Below are positions 26,849 to 35,692 of a DNA stretch of 50,626 nt, one piece after another. The stretch comes from Variovorax sp. E3 (GTDB lineage Bacteria > Pseudomonadota > Gammaproteobacteria > Burkholderiales > Burkholderiaceae_C): positions 1 through 50,626 of the forward strand of contig NZ_MOWM01000042.1 in the NCBI RefSeq assembly GCF_016082275.1. The letters are read 5' to 3'. Both the position numbers and the translations under genes were made by a program. The notes beneath the pieces were generated by a model that saw only the letters and a list, made by a program, of their open reading frames with translations, made no database searches and was not told the DNA's origin. Position 1 is the stretch's first letter, and every line of letters starts with the position of its first letter.

Positions 26849-27553
26849 ATGCCCCTGCACACCACCGCCCTCGTTCTGTTCTCCGGCGGCCAGGACTCGA
26901 CCACCTGCCTGGCCGACGCGCTCTCGAAGTACCAGCGCGTCGAAACCCTGGGCTTCGACTACGGGCAGCGCCACCGCGTCGAGCTCGACGTGCGCGGCAC
27001 CATCCTCGCGAAGATGCGCGAGCGCTTCCCCGACTGGGCGCCCCGCCTGGGCGAAGACCACGTGCTCACGCTCGCCGCGCTGGCGCAGCTGGGCGGCTCG
27101 TCGCTCACCGAGGAGGTCGCCTTCGCCATGCAGGCCGACGGCCTGCCCAACACCTTCGTGCCGGGACGCAACCTGCTGTTTCTCACGCTGGCCGGCGCGC
27201 TGGCCTACCGTCGCGGGCTGCAGGTGATCGTCACCGGCGTGTGCGAGACCGACTTCTCGGGCTACCCCGACTGCCGCGACGACACCATGAAGGCCATGCA
27301 GCTGGCGCTGTCGCTCGGGCTGGAGCGCCGCCTGGTCATCGAGACGCCGCTGATGTGGATCGACAAGGCCGAGACCTGGCAGATGGCGCACCGCCTGGGC
27401 GGCCAGCCGCTGGTCGACCTGGTGGTGGAAGAAACCCACACCTGCTACCTCGGCGACCGCGAGCACCGCCAGGCCTGGGGCTACGGCTGCGGCGAATGCC
27501 CCGCCTGCGACCTGCGCAAGAAGGGCTGGGAGCGCTACGCCGCCGCTGGCTGA
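26849..27553 (+). CDS. queC: 7-cyano-7-deazaguanine synthase QueC
   Basis: A 234-residue ATP-dependent enzyme of the queuosine tRNA-modification pathway that converts 7-carboxy-7-deazaguanine to preQ0. The PP-loop motif '[12 protein letters not shown]' is at residues 10-21. The zinc-binding cysteines lie at the C-terminus in '[15 protein letters not shown]' together with the Cys in 'HTCYLGD'. The last 19 bp overlap the 3' end of the convergent ABC gene. No other queuosine genes are next to it. Confidence 0.95.
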   Translation: MPLHTTALVLFSGGQDSTTCLADALSKYQRVETLGFDYGQRHRVELDVRGTILAKMRERFPDWAPRLGEDHVLTLAALAQLGGSSLTEEVAFAMQADGLPNTFVPGRNLLFLTLAGALAYRRGLQVIVTGVCETDFSGYPDCRDDTMKAMQLALSLGLERRLVIETPLMWIDKAETWQMAHRLGGQPLVDLVVEETHTCYLGDREHRQAWGYGCGECPACDLRKKGWERYAAAG

Positions 27554-29337
27554 ACGGCCGAGGTGCTCAGGCGGTAGCGCGCACCGCCGCCGCCGGCCGC
27601 GCCCTCCGGCGCGGGCACCAGCGTCCAGCGCTGGTTGTGGAAGTCGCCCACCGCCGCGCGGTGCGCAATCGACACCATCGCGCCGCCCGCTGCCTGCACC
27701 GTGGCCGCGAGGCGCTTGTAGAGCACGCTCTCGGCCTGCGAGTCCAGCGCGCTGGTGATCTCGTCGGCGAACAGCCACGCCGGCTTCTTCAGCAGCACGC
27801 GCGCAATGGCCAGCCGCTGCTGCTCGCCGCCCGAAAGCTTCTGGCTCCACGCGTCGCTGTCGTCCAGGCGGTTGACCAGGTCGGGCAGCAGGGCGTCGTT
27901 CAATGCCTGGCGCAACTGGTCGTCGTTGAAGTTCGCGGCCGGGTTGGGATAAGTCAGCGCGTCGCGCAGCTTGCCGTCGGGCACATAGGGTCGCTGCGGC
28001 ATGAAGGCCACGTTGTCGGGCACCTGCAAGCGTCCCTTGGAGAACGGCCAGATGCCCGCGAACGAGCGGAACAGCGTCGACTTGCCGCTGCCCGACGGGC
28101 CCTGCAGCAGCACGCTGTCGCCGGGCTTCACCGCCAGCGCGGCGCCGGCCAGCAGCGGCGTGCCGTCGGGCAACGCCACGCCGAGGTCGTCGCTGTGCAG
28201 CACGGCGGCGGGCGCGCGCTGCAGGGCGTCGTCACGCGTGGCGTGCGCCCGCATGCCGTCGTCGAAGCTGGTCAGGCGGTCGGTGGTGGCGCGCCACACG
28301 GCCACGTCGCTGTAGTTGTCGACGAACCAGCTCAGCGACTCCTGCACCTTGCCGAAGGCCGAGCCGATCTGCATCAGGTGGCCCAGCTGGAAGGCGCCGC
28401 CGAAGTACTGCTGCCCCGCCACGATGAACGGAAAGATCACCGCCGCCTGGCCGAAGAACGAGGTGAAGGTGATCAGGTTCTTCTGCTGCTTGATCAGCAG
28501 CAGGTAGTTGCGCAGCACGTCGCTGAAGCGCAGGTCGAGCTGGCCGCGCTCGACCTTCTCGCCGTGGTCCAGCGCAATGGCCTCGCTGTACTCGCGCACG
28601 CGCACCAGGTGGTGGCGGAAGTCGGCCTCGAAGCGCTGCTGCCTGAAGTTCAGCCCGATCAGCGGACGGCCGATGAAGTGCGTGACGAGCGTGCCGACGA
28701 TCGAGTAGCCCAGCGCCACCCAGACCATCGCGCCGACGATCTGGTGCGTGGTGCCGTTGAAGGTGAACGAGAAGTTGCCCGACAGCCCCCACAGCAGGCC
28801 GATGAAGCTCAGCAGCGTGACGACCGCGTTCAGCAGGCCCATCGACAGCGTCATGGTGGCGCTGGTGAAGATCTGCATGTCCTCCTGGATCCGCTGGTCG
28901 GGGTTGTCCGGCGTCTGGCCGTCCTTGTTGGCGTAGCGCGCCAGCTCCAGGTGATAGAAGGTGCGGTCGGCCATCCAGCGCGACATGTAGCTGCGCGTCA
29001 TCCAGGTGCGCCAGCGCAGTTGCAGCAGTTGCGTCACATAGAACTTGAGCACCTGCACCGCGATGTTGAAGAAGGCGATCCAGCAGAACACGCCGACCTC
29101 GTGCCAGAAGACGACCGAATTCTTGTTCTGCAGCGCGTCGTAGAAGCGCCCGTACCACTCGTTGCCCAGCACCGCCACGTACACGTAGAAGAGGTTGAGC
29201 GCGACGATGCCCGCCAGCATCGCGCGTGCCCGCCATTTCTCCTCGGACTGGAAGTAGGGCGCCGCGAGCTTGAAGACGCGGCGCAGGACCTGGGCGAACG
29301 AGCCCGCGCGTGCCGTAAGGGGGACGGATGAAGACAT
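27535..29337 (-). CDS. SbmA/BacA-like ABC transporter (YddA type, fused ATPase)
   Basis: A 600-residue protein with an N-terminal SbmA/BacA-type membrane domain (residues about 20-370; '[15 protein letters not shown]' and '[14 protein letters not shown]' are typical) and a C-terminal ATPase with Walker A 'GPSGSGKST', signature 'LSGGEQQR' and Walker B '[12 protein letters not shown]'. SbmA proper lacks the ATPase; the fused form resembles YddA and Mycobacterium Rv1819c, which import peptides or corrinoids. Substrate here is unknown. An inverted repeat 41-64 bp upstream may be an operator. Confidence 0.87.
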   Translation of the reverse strand: MSSSVPLTARAGSFAQVLRRVFKLAAPYFQSEEKWRARAMLAGIVALNLFYVYVAVLGNEWYGRFYDALQNKNSVVFWHEVGVFCWIAFFNIAVQVLKFYVTQLLQLRWRTWMTRSYMSRWMADRTFYHLELARYANKDGQTPDNPDQRIQEDMQIFTSATMTLSMGLLNAVVTLLSFIGLLWGLSGNFSFTFNGTTHQIVGAMVWVALGYSIVGTLVTHFIGRPLIGLNFRQQRFEADFRHHLVRVREYSEAIALDHGEKVERGQLDLRFSDVLRNYLLLIKQQKNLITFTSFFGQAAVIFPFIVAGQQYFGGAFQLGHLMQIGSAFGKVQESLSWFVDNYSDVAVWRATTDRLTSFDDGMRAHATRDDALQRAPAAVLHSDDLGVALPDGTPLLAGAALAVKPGDSVLLQGPSGSGKSTLFRSFAGIWPFSKGRLQVPDNVAFMPQRPYVPDGKLRDALTYPNPAANFNDDQLRQALNDALLPDLVNRLDDSDAWSQKLSGGEQQRLAIARVLLKKPAWLFADEITSALDSQAESVLYKRLAATVQAAGGAMVSIAHRAAVGDFHNQRWTLVPAPEGAAGGGGARYRLSTSAVQPAAA

Positions 29338-29377
29338 TCGGTTTCCTCGCAGGCGCTCGCGCGCCGTTCATCGTGAG

Positions 29378-29401
29378 GAAACCATCGTAAACAATGGTTT
29401 C
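29378..29401. promoter_or_regulatory. Inverted repeat upstream of the SbmA-like gene, putative operator
   Basis: GAAACCAT (29378-29385) and ATGGTTTC (29394-29401) form perfect 8-bp arms with an 8-bp spacer. It lies 41-64 bp before the start codon in a locally AT-rich patch, which fits a repressor site over a promoter. It could instead be a hairpin after the HD gene, but no T run follows it in that direction. Confidence 0.5.
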
Positions 29402-29443
29402 TTAAACGGGCCTGAACCGCGCCGAAACGGCCCGGGAAAGTAC

Positions 29444-30004
29444 TCAGCGCAGCATGACGCGCGCCGCCGTCTCGAGAAAGTGCGCCATCGGCGGCGTCTT
29501 CAGCCCCTGGACCTTGGCCTCTTCGTCCCACAGCCGCAGCCGCACCGCGTCGCCCGACCACGGGTGCGCGGCAAAGCGCTGCGCCGCCACGTCGTCCATC
29601 GGGCCGCCCTGCAGCGCCAGGCTGCGCACCGAGTCGGGCGAGAGCTTGGAGAAGTAGCCGGGCTGCGTGGCGCACAGGTAGCGCTTGGCGTCCACGTGCA
29701 GGCGGATCGGCTCGCGCACCTCGACGTCGAACGCGCCGCGCAGCAGCGGCAACGCGATGAACTGGTGCCGGTCGTCGATGCCCAGCTCGGTGGGCGAGCG
29801 CGGCAGCGTCCGGTGCTCGGCGATCAGCAGGTGGCCCAGGTCGTGCAGCAGCGCCGCCGTGACCAGCGCGTCGCTCGCGCCGGCCTGCTCAGCCAGCCAG
29901 GCGCATTGCAGCGCGTGCTCGGTCTGCGACACCGGCTCTCCCGCGTAGGCAACCCCGCCCCGTTCGGCGAACAGGCGGGCGATCTCGGCGAGGTCGAGTG
30001 TCAT
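29444..30004 (-). CDS. PhnZ-like HD-domain oxygenase, phosphonate-associated
   Basis: A 186-residue HD-fold protein. His30, His54-Asp55 ('LLHDLGH'), His80, His103 and Asp160 fall at almost the same spacing as the six di-iron ligands of PhnZ, and Glu29 precedes the first His. PhnZ cleaves 2-amino-1-hydroxyethylphosphonate to glycine and phosphate. The gene is divergent from the 2-aminoethylphosphonate transporter operon. Its usual hydroxylase partner PhnY is not in this window. Assignment to the phosphonate-degradation HD family is strong from context and ligands; the actual substrate is inferred. Confidence 0.82.
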   Translation of the reverse strand: MTLDLAEIARLFAERGGVAYAGEPVSQTEHALQCAWLAEQAGASDALVTAALLHDLGHLLIAEHRTLPRSPTELGIDDRHQFIALPLLRGAFDVEVREPIRLHVDAKRYLCATQPGYFSKLSPDSVRSLALQGGPMDDVAAQRFAAHPWSGDAVRLRLWDEEAKVQGLKTPPMAHFLETAARVMLR

Positions 30005-30290
30005 GAAAGTGAAACGCAGCGAAAACACAAGGGGAACAGCGCCCGGAGTGTGCTGCGAAGCAGTGACACGCGGATGACGAAGCCACGGGAAACCGTGGGC
30101 CGCAGCCGCTGTTTTGGGTATTTGGGGTTTTTTGAGGCATCTGACAAATCCCTGTCACATGCCGCTGCCAGCATCGCCCCCATTCGCCGCACCGGACGGT
30201 TTGCGTACTTTTGCTTGCCTGCCCGTGTGCACCGCACCGCGTCCCTTTTTCTCTCTTTCTCTTTCTACTTTCCCAAGGGGAACCTCCACC
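30005..30290. other. Divergent promoter region between the HD oxygenase and phnS
   Basis: 286 bp without a gene. It holds a Pho-box-like site at 30141-30158, a perfect 6-bp stem with a GAAA loop at 30083-30098 upstream of that site, and a long pyrimidine tract (about 30243-30275) in the presumed phnS leader. The leader is unusually long if transcription starts near the Pho box. Confidence 0.5.
30141..30158 (+). promoter_or_regulatory. Putative Pho box of the phosphonate operon
   Basis: CTGACA and CTGTCA are repeated with an exact 11-bp period (CTGACAAATCC then CTGTCAC), close to the PhoB consensus. It sits 133 bp before the phnS start and could serve both divergent units. Confidence 0.58.
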
Positions 30291-31324
30291 ATGCTGCACC
30301 GTCAACTCCGCTGGGCCTTCGTGCCCGCCGCCCTGTTCTCGCTGGCTTTCGCCGCATCGGCCCAGGGCCGCACCGAGCTGCTGGTCTACACCGCGCTCGA
30401 AGCCGACCAGGTGCAGGCCTACAAGGCCGCGTTCGAGAAGGAAAACCCCAGCATCGAGCTGAAGTTCGTGCGCGACTCCACGGGCATCGTCACCGCCAAG
30501 CTGCTGGCCGAAAAGGCCAACCCGCAGGCCGACGTGGTGTGGGGCCTGGCCGCCACCTCGCTGATGCTGCTGGACAAGGAAGGCATGCTCCAGCCCTACG
30601 CGCCCAAGGGCCTGGACGCCATCAAGCCCACCATGCGCGATGCGGCCAACCCGCCCAAGTGGGTCGGCATGGACGTGTGGTCGTCGGCCATCTGCTTCAA
30701 CACCGCCGAAGCCACCAAGAAGAACCTGCCCAAGCCCACCAGCTGGGCCGACCTGACCAACCCGGTCTACAAGGGCCAGGTCACCATGCCCAACCCCGCC
30801 GCGTCGGGCACCGGCTACCTGATGGTCTCGGGCTGGATCCAGATGATGGGTGAAGAAAAGGCGTGGAAGTACATGGACGCGCTGCACCAGAACATCGGCA
30901 TCTACAGCCAGTCGGGCAGCAAGCCCTGCCGCCAGGCCGCGCCGGCGAATTCGCGCTGGGCATGTCCTTCGAATACCGCGCCAACAAGACCAAGCGCGAC
31001 GGCGCCCCCATCGACATCGTGCTGCCCAAGGAAGGCCTGGGCTGGGACATGGAAGCCACCGGCATCATCAAGACCAGCAAGAAGCAGGAAGCCGCCAAGG
31101 CCCTGGCCGACTGGGCCGTGACCAAGCAGGCCAACGAGCTGTACGCCAAGAACTTCGCCGTGCTGGCGCTGCCGGGCATCCAGGAAAAGCTGGAGTTCGT
31201 GCCGGGCGACGTCGAGAAGCTGCTGGCCAAGAACGACTTCAACTGGGCCGCCGCCAACCGCGACCGCATCCTGACGGAGTGGTCCAAGCGCTACGAGTCC
31301 AAGTCCGAGAAGAAGCCGCTCTGA
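30291..31324 (+). CDS. phnS: 2-Aminoethylphosphonate ABC transporter substrate-binding protein (frameshifted as sequenced)
   Basis: Periplasmic binding protein of about 344 residues after repair, from the family that binds iron(III), putrescine and 2-aminoethylphosphonate. The signal peptide covers '[16 protein letters not shown]'. '[16 protein letters not shown]' starts the mature fold. The frame breaks near 30941 (CCAGGCCGCGCCGGC): 'SKPCRQAA' should continue to '[15 protein letters not shown]', and one missing base explains it. It is the first gene of an operon with ATPase, permease, FAD enzyme and phnX, which sets the substrate. Confidence 0.86.
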
Positions 31325-31352
31325 GCGGCCTGACGCAAAGCGGTATCCGGCC

Positions 31353-32435
31353 ATGACGAGCAGCAGCAGCTTTCTCTCCCTTCGCGGCATCGGCAAGTCC
31401 TTTGGCGCCACACGCGTGCTCGACGGCATCGATCTGGACATCGAGCCCGGTGAGTTCGTGTGCCTGCTCGGTCCTTCGGGCTGCGGCAAGACCACGCTGC
31501 TGCGCATCGTGTGCGGCATCGAGCGTGCCGACAGCGGCCAGATCCTGCTCGGCGGCCAGGACATCGCGGGCCTGCCGCCCGCGGCGCGCGGCTTCGGCGT
31601 GGTGTTCCAGTCGTATGCGCTGTTTCCCAACCTCACGGCGGCGCAGAACATCGCCTACGGCCTGCACCCCACCGGGGCGCTGGCCCGCGAGATGGCCAAG
31701 CGCTCGCGCGAAATGCTCGACCTCGTCGGGCTGGCCGCGCACGCCGACAAATACCCGGTGCAGCTCTCGGGCGGCCAGCAGCAGCGCGTTGCCCTGGCGC
31801 GCGCATTGGCGCCCAACCCGCGCCTGCTGCTGCTGGACGAGCCGCTCTCCGCGCTCGACGCGCAGGTGCGCGCCAGCCTGCGCAGCGAAATCCGCGCGCT
31901 GCAAAAGCGCCTGGGCATCGTCACCATCATGGTCACGCACGACCAGGAAGAAGCCCTCTCGATGGCCGACCGCGTGGTGCTGATGCACAACGGCCGCATC
32001 GAGCAGGCCGGCACGCCCGACGAGCTGTACCGCCAGCCGCGCACGCGCTTCGTGGCCGGCTTCGTCGGCCGCATGAACATGCTGCCCGCCACGGTGCTGG
32101 CCGACGGCAAGGTGCGCGTGCGCGACAGCGAGCTGTTCTGCGCGCCCGGCAACCTCAGCGTGGGTTCGCAGGCCACCGTGGGCATCCGCCCCGAACACGT
32201 GGTCGTGAAGCGCTACGGCACCGAACTCGGCGCCAACAGCTTCGCGGCCCGCCTGCTCGACACCGAGTTCTTCGGCAACCGCACCTCGGCCCGCCTGGCC
32301 TGCGAGCCGCTGGGCATCGAGATCGAGGCCGAACTCCCCGCCGACGCGCGCGGCGGCGGCGGCGAGCCGCTGGTGCCCAGCAGCATGGTGCATATCCAGT
32401 TGCCGTTGAATGCGCTTTCGGTTTTGGCGCACTGA
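31353..32435 (+). CDS. phnT: 2-Aminoethylphosphonate ABC transporter ATP-binding protein
   Basis: A 360-residue importer ATPase: Walker A 'GPSGCGKTT', Q-loop 'VVFQSYALFPNLT', signature 'LSGGQQQR', Walker B 'LLLLDEPLSALD', H-loop 'MVTHDQEEA', and a C-terminal TOBE regulatory domain from about residue 275 ('VGIRPEHVVV'). It lies 28 bp after the binding protein. The long gap to the permease gene (348 bp) is unusual inside this operon and contains two structured repeats. Confidence 0.88.
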   Translation: MTSSSSFLSLRGIGKSFGATRVLDGIDLDIEPGEFVCLLGPSGCGKTTLLRIVCGIERADSGQILLGGQDIAGLPPAARGFGVVFQSYALFPNLTAAQNIAYGLHPTGALAREMAKRSREMLDLVGLAAHADKYPVQLSGGQQQRVALARALAPNPRLLLLDEPLSALDAQVRASLRSEIRALQKRLGIVTIMVTHDQEEALSMADRVVLMHNGRIEQAGTPDELYRQPRTRFVAGFVGRMNMLPATVLADGKVRVRDSELFCAPGNLSVGSQATVGIRPEHVVVKRYGTELGANSFAARLLDTEFFGNRTSARLACEPLGIEIEAELPADARGGGGEPLVPSSMVHIQLPLNALSVLAH

Positions 32436-32495
32436 GATGGAGTTTTGCTCTTTGGTTCTTCGCGTTGTGGGCGAGGTGCGCTGCTGTTCAGGGCG

Positions 32496-32591
32496 CGCTC
32501 ACGCCGACGGCGTGCTCTGCTCCGCGAATGTCCCCCGGCCTGCGGCCTCCTCCTTTATTTCGCTGCGCAGAGCACACCGCCAGCGTGAGCG
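32496..32591. repeat. Structured hairpin element, copy A
   Basis: About 96 bp able to fold into one long interrupted hairpin: outer arms CGCTCACGC/GCGTGAGCG (9 bp), then GTGCTCTGC/GCAGAGCAC (9 bp), then GCGAA/TTCGC around the core, with an inner GGCC-TGC-GGCC stem-loop. The core (CGCGAATGTCCCCC then CTCCTCCTTTATTTCGCTGCG) is shared, in reverse orientation, with copy B 47 bp away. Confidence 0.72.
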
Positions 32592-32637
32592 TTATCAGAG
32601 CACTGGTTCATCGGCCGCAAACCGACAGCGTGCCCAG

Positions 32638-32735
32638 GTGCATAGGGCATCGGGTACTCCCCGCAGCGAAATAAAGGAGGAGGGGCGCAGCCCCGGGGGA
32701 CATTCGCGGAGGGGAGTACCCGGTGTCCTGTGCAC
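32638..32735. repeat. Structured hairpin element, copy B (opposite orientation)
   Basis: About 98 bp. The 25-nt outer arms (32638-32662 and 32711-32735) pair with only three transition mismatches, the innermost 12 bp (CGGGTACTCCCC) perfectly. GCGAA/TTCGC and an inner GGGGC-type stem-loop follow. The core is the reverse complement of copy A, but both the outer and the inner stems differ in sequence while staying self-complementary. Read forward, the core contains AAATAAAGGAGGAG, a Shine-Dalgarno-like string, although phnU starts 49 bp beyond the element. Confidence 0.72.
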
Positions 32736-32783
32736 ACACCAAGAACAACAGCGCCAAATTCCCGCGCAACACAGAGAGTCGAC

Positions 32784-34497
32784 ATGAGCAACTCTCCAGA
32801 TGCCATCGCCGTCCCGCAAGTGGTGACGGCGCGCGGCAGTACCTTCGACCGCGAGCGTTGGCTCACAGCGCCGCCGTCGCGCTGATGGTGCTGCTGCTGG
32901 TCGTCATCGTCGCGCTCCCCGTCGCGCGCTCGTCGGACAGAGCTTCTTCGACCGCGCCGGCGCCTTTGTCGGCCTTGCCAACTTCGCGCGCTACCTCGAC
33001 AACCCCGCGCTCGTGCAGTCCGCCTTCAACAGCCTGGGGCTCGCGGCGATCAGCGCCGTCATCTGCACGGCCATCGCCTACGTGTACGCCTACGGCCTCA
33101 CGCTGTCGTGCATGCCGGCCAAGGGCGTGCTGCGTGCCGTGGCGCTGGTGCCTTTGCTCGCGCCCTCGCTGCTGCCGGCCATCAGCCTTGTCTATCTCTT
33201 CGGCAACCAGGGCCTGTTCAAGGGGCTGCTGGGCGACGTGTCGATCTACGGGCCGCTGGGCATCGTGCTGGGCTCGGTGTTCTGGACGCTGCCGCATGCG
33301 CTGCTGATCCTCACCACCGCCATGGCCACGTCCGACGGCCGGCTCTACGAGGCCGCGCAGACGTTGGGCGCCTCGCGCTGGCGCATCTTCCGCACGGTCA
33401 CGCTGCCGTCGTCGCGCTACGGGCTCATCGTGGCCGCGATGGTGGTGTTCGTGCTGGTCATCACCGACTTCGGCGTGCCCAAGGTGGTGGGCGGCCAGAC
33501 CGGCGTGCTGGCCACCGACATCTACAAGCAGGTGGTCGGGCAGCAGAACTTCCAGATGGGCGCGGTGGTCGGCCTCGTGCTGCTGATTCCGGCGGTGCTG
33601 TCGTTCCTGGTCGAGCGGCGCGTGCGCGGCAAGCAGGCGGCCGCGCTGTCGGCGCGCGCCACGCCTTATCAGCCCGAGCCGGTGAAGTCGCGTGACCGCG
33701 CGCTGCTCGCGTTCTGCACGCTCACGGCGCTCGCCATTCTCGTGATGATCGGCATGGCCGTGTTCGCGTCGCTGGCCACCTACTGGCCCTACAAGCTCAC
33801 GCCGTCGTTCAAGAACTACGACTTCAGCAACATGGACGGCGGCGGCTGGGGCAGCTACTTCAACTCGCTGCGGCTGGCCGTGTGCGCGGCCGTTGCCGGC
33901 GCGTTCATCACCTTCATCTCGGCCTACCTCGTGGAGAAGCCGCGCCACTTCGGCCTGCTGCGCGAACTGCTCAACCTGCTCGCGAACCTGCCGCTGGCGG
34001 TGCCGGGACTGGTGCTGGGCGTGGGCTACATCTTCTTCTTCATCTCGCCGGCCAACCCGCTGCGCGCCATCTACGGCAGCATGACCATCCTGGTGGTGTG
34101 CACGGTGGCGCACTTCTTCTCGGTGGCGCACCTGACCTCGCTCACCGCGCTGCGCCAGCTCGACCGCGAGTACGAGCTGGTGTCGGAATCGATGGGCGTG
34201 CCGTTCTGGCGCACCCTGTGGCGCGTGCACCTGCCGGTGGCGCTGCCCACGGTGCTCAACGTGGGCGGCTATTTCTTCGTCAACGCGATGACGACCGTGT
34301 CGGCTGTCGTGTTCCTTTATTCGCCGCAGACCTCGCTCGCGGCCATCGCCGTGCTCAACATGGACGACGCGGGCGACGTCGCGCCCGCCGCCGCCATGGC
34401 CTCGCTGATCATGCTCACGGCCGCCATCGGCCGCGGGGTGTTCGCACTGGCGGGGCACTGGGCGCTCAAGCGCACCCAGACCTGGAGGCAGCGGTAG
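32784..34497 (+). CDS. phnU: 2-Aminoethylphosphonate ABC transporter permease, two-domain (two frameshifts as sequenced)
   Basis: About 571 residues after repair, with two fused permease domains as in the PhnU2-type subunit. The N-terminus 'MSNSPDAIAVPQVVTARG' is read from 32784. The frame shifts near 32866 (TGGCTCACAGC), before 'SAAVALMVLLLVVIVALPVAR', and again near 32929 (GCGCGCTCGTC), before 'LVGQSFFDRAGAFVGLANF', after which the frame is open to the stop. Each shift is repaired by one base. EAA-like loops appear twice ('EAAQTLGASRWRIFRTVTLP' and 'ESMGVPFWRTLWRVHLP'), one per domain. The next gene starts at the base after the stop. Confidence 0.84.
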
Positions 34498-35640
34498 ATG
34501 CCCGGCACCCCACAAGCGCGCCACCCCGACCATTTCGATCTCGTCGTGGTCGGCGCCGGCATCGTCGGCCTGGCGCATGCCTACACCGCGGCGCTGCGCG
34601 GCCTCAAGGTCTGCGTGGTCGAGCGCGACACGGCCTGCATCGGCGCGTCGATCCGGAACTTCGGCTTCATCACCATCACCGGCCAGGCGCCCGGCGACAC
34701 CTGGCGCCGTGCGATGCATGCGCGCGAGGTGTGGCAGCGCATCGCGCCCTATGCGGGCATCGACATCGTGCACCGCAACCTCTGGCTCGCGGCCCATCGC
34801 CCCGAGGCGCACGACGTGCTCGAGGCCTTCATGCACACGCCGATGGGCGAGAGCTGCGAGCTGCTCGACGCGGCCTACGCACAGGCCAAGGCGCCGGCGC
34901 TGAACCTGTCCGACGCCTGCTCGGTGCTGTTCAGCCCGCACGAGCTGCGCGTGGAGTCGCGCACCGCCATCGGCCTGCTCGCCCAATGGCTGGCCGAAGT
35001 GCACGGCGTTGTCTTCCGCTTCGGCGAGGCCGTGCTCGAAGTGGCCACGCCGCGCGTGCGCACCTCGCGCGGCACGCTGCATGCCGAGCGGGTGGCAGTC
35101 TGCACCAACACCGACCTGCACGGCCTGTTCGCAGACCGCATTGCCGCGCACGACCTCACGCTGTGCCGCCTGCAGATGCTGCGCGTGAAACCCGAGGCCG
35201 GCTTTCGCTTGCCGGGCTCGGTGATGATGGACCTGAGCCTGGTGCGCTACGAGGGCTACAGCACGCTGCCCGAAGCCGCCGCGCTGCGCGCGCGCCTGCA
35301 GCAGGAAGAAGCGGCCTCGCTCGAACACGGCATCCACCTGATCGTGGTGCAGAGCGCCGACGGCTCGCTGGTGGTCGGCGACTCGCACCACTACGGCGAC
35401 GCACCCGAGCCCTTTGCCATGGAAGAGGTCGACCAGCTCATCCTGCGGCACCTGCGCGGCACGCTCAACCTGGAGAGCGCCCAGGTCACCGAACGCTGGA
35501 CCGGCGTGTACCCGTCGTCCAAGACCACGCCCTGCGTGATCGACGCGCCCGACGACGCCACCCGCGTGGTGATCGTCACCAGCGGCAGCGGCGCGAGCAC
35601 CGGCTTCGGCATTGCGCACGACGTGTTCGAGACATGGTGA
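34498..35640 (+). CDS. FAD-dependent amine oxidoreductase of phosphonate clusters (TIGR03364 type)
   Basis: A 380-residue D-amino-acid-oxidase/glycine-oxidase-like flavoprotein. The Rossmann motif 'LVVVGAGIVGLAHAYTAALRG' starts at about residue 15, the FAD contact 'VVERD' follows, and 'GASIRNFGFITITGQ' is characteristic of this phosphonate-linked group. A C-terminal 'VTSGSGASTGFGIAHD' closes the FAD site. It probably oxidises 2-aminoethylphosphonate or an N-methylated form to phosphonoacetaldehyde, the substrate of PhnX encoded next. No transaminase PhnW gene is present in this cluster, so this enzyme may take its place. Confidence 0.83.
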   Translation: MPGTPQARHPDHFDLVVVGAGIVGLAHAYTAALRGLKVCVVERDTACIGASIRNFGFITITGQAPGDTWRRAMHAREVWQRIAPYAGIDIVHRNLWLAAHRPEAHDVLEAFMHTPMGESCELLDAAYAQAKAPALNLSDACSVLFSPHELRVESRTAIGLLAQWLAEVHGVVFRFGEAVLEVATPRVRTSRGTLHAERVAVCTNTDLHGLFADRIAAHDLTLCRLQMLRVKPEAGFRLPGSVMMDLSLVRYEGYSTLPEAAALRARLQQEEAASLEHGIHLIVVQSADGSLVVGDSHHYGDAPEPFAMEEVDQLILRHLRGTLNLESAQVTERWTGVYPSSKTTPCVIDAPDDATRVVIVTSGSGASTGFGIAHDVFETW

Positions 35641-35692
35641 CGCGTACACCGCCGCGTTGGCCTCCACCCCGATTCCTTTCATTCCTGCAGCC

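Noticed and set aside
30083..30098. CCACGG-GAAA-CCGTGG stem-loop as a riboswitch or RNA element of phnS
   Set aside because: It lies upstream of the presumed Pho-box promoter, so it would not be in the phnS transcript; a single 6-bp stem is not enough to call an RNA.
32496..32735. Hairpins between phnT and phnU as integron attC sites
   Set aside because: They lack the GTTRRRY/RYYYAAC ends of attC, and there is no integrase or cassette-like gene nearby.
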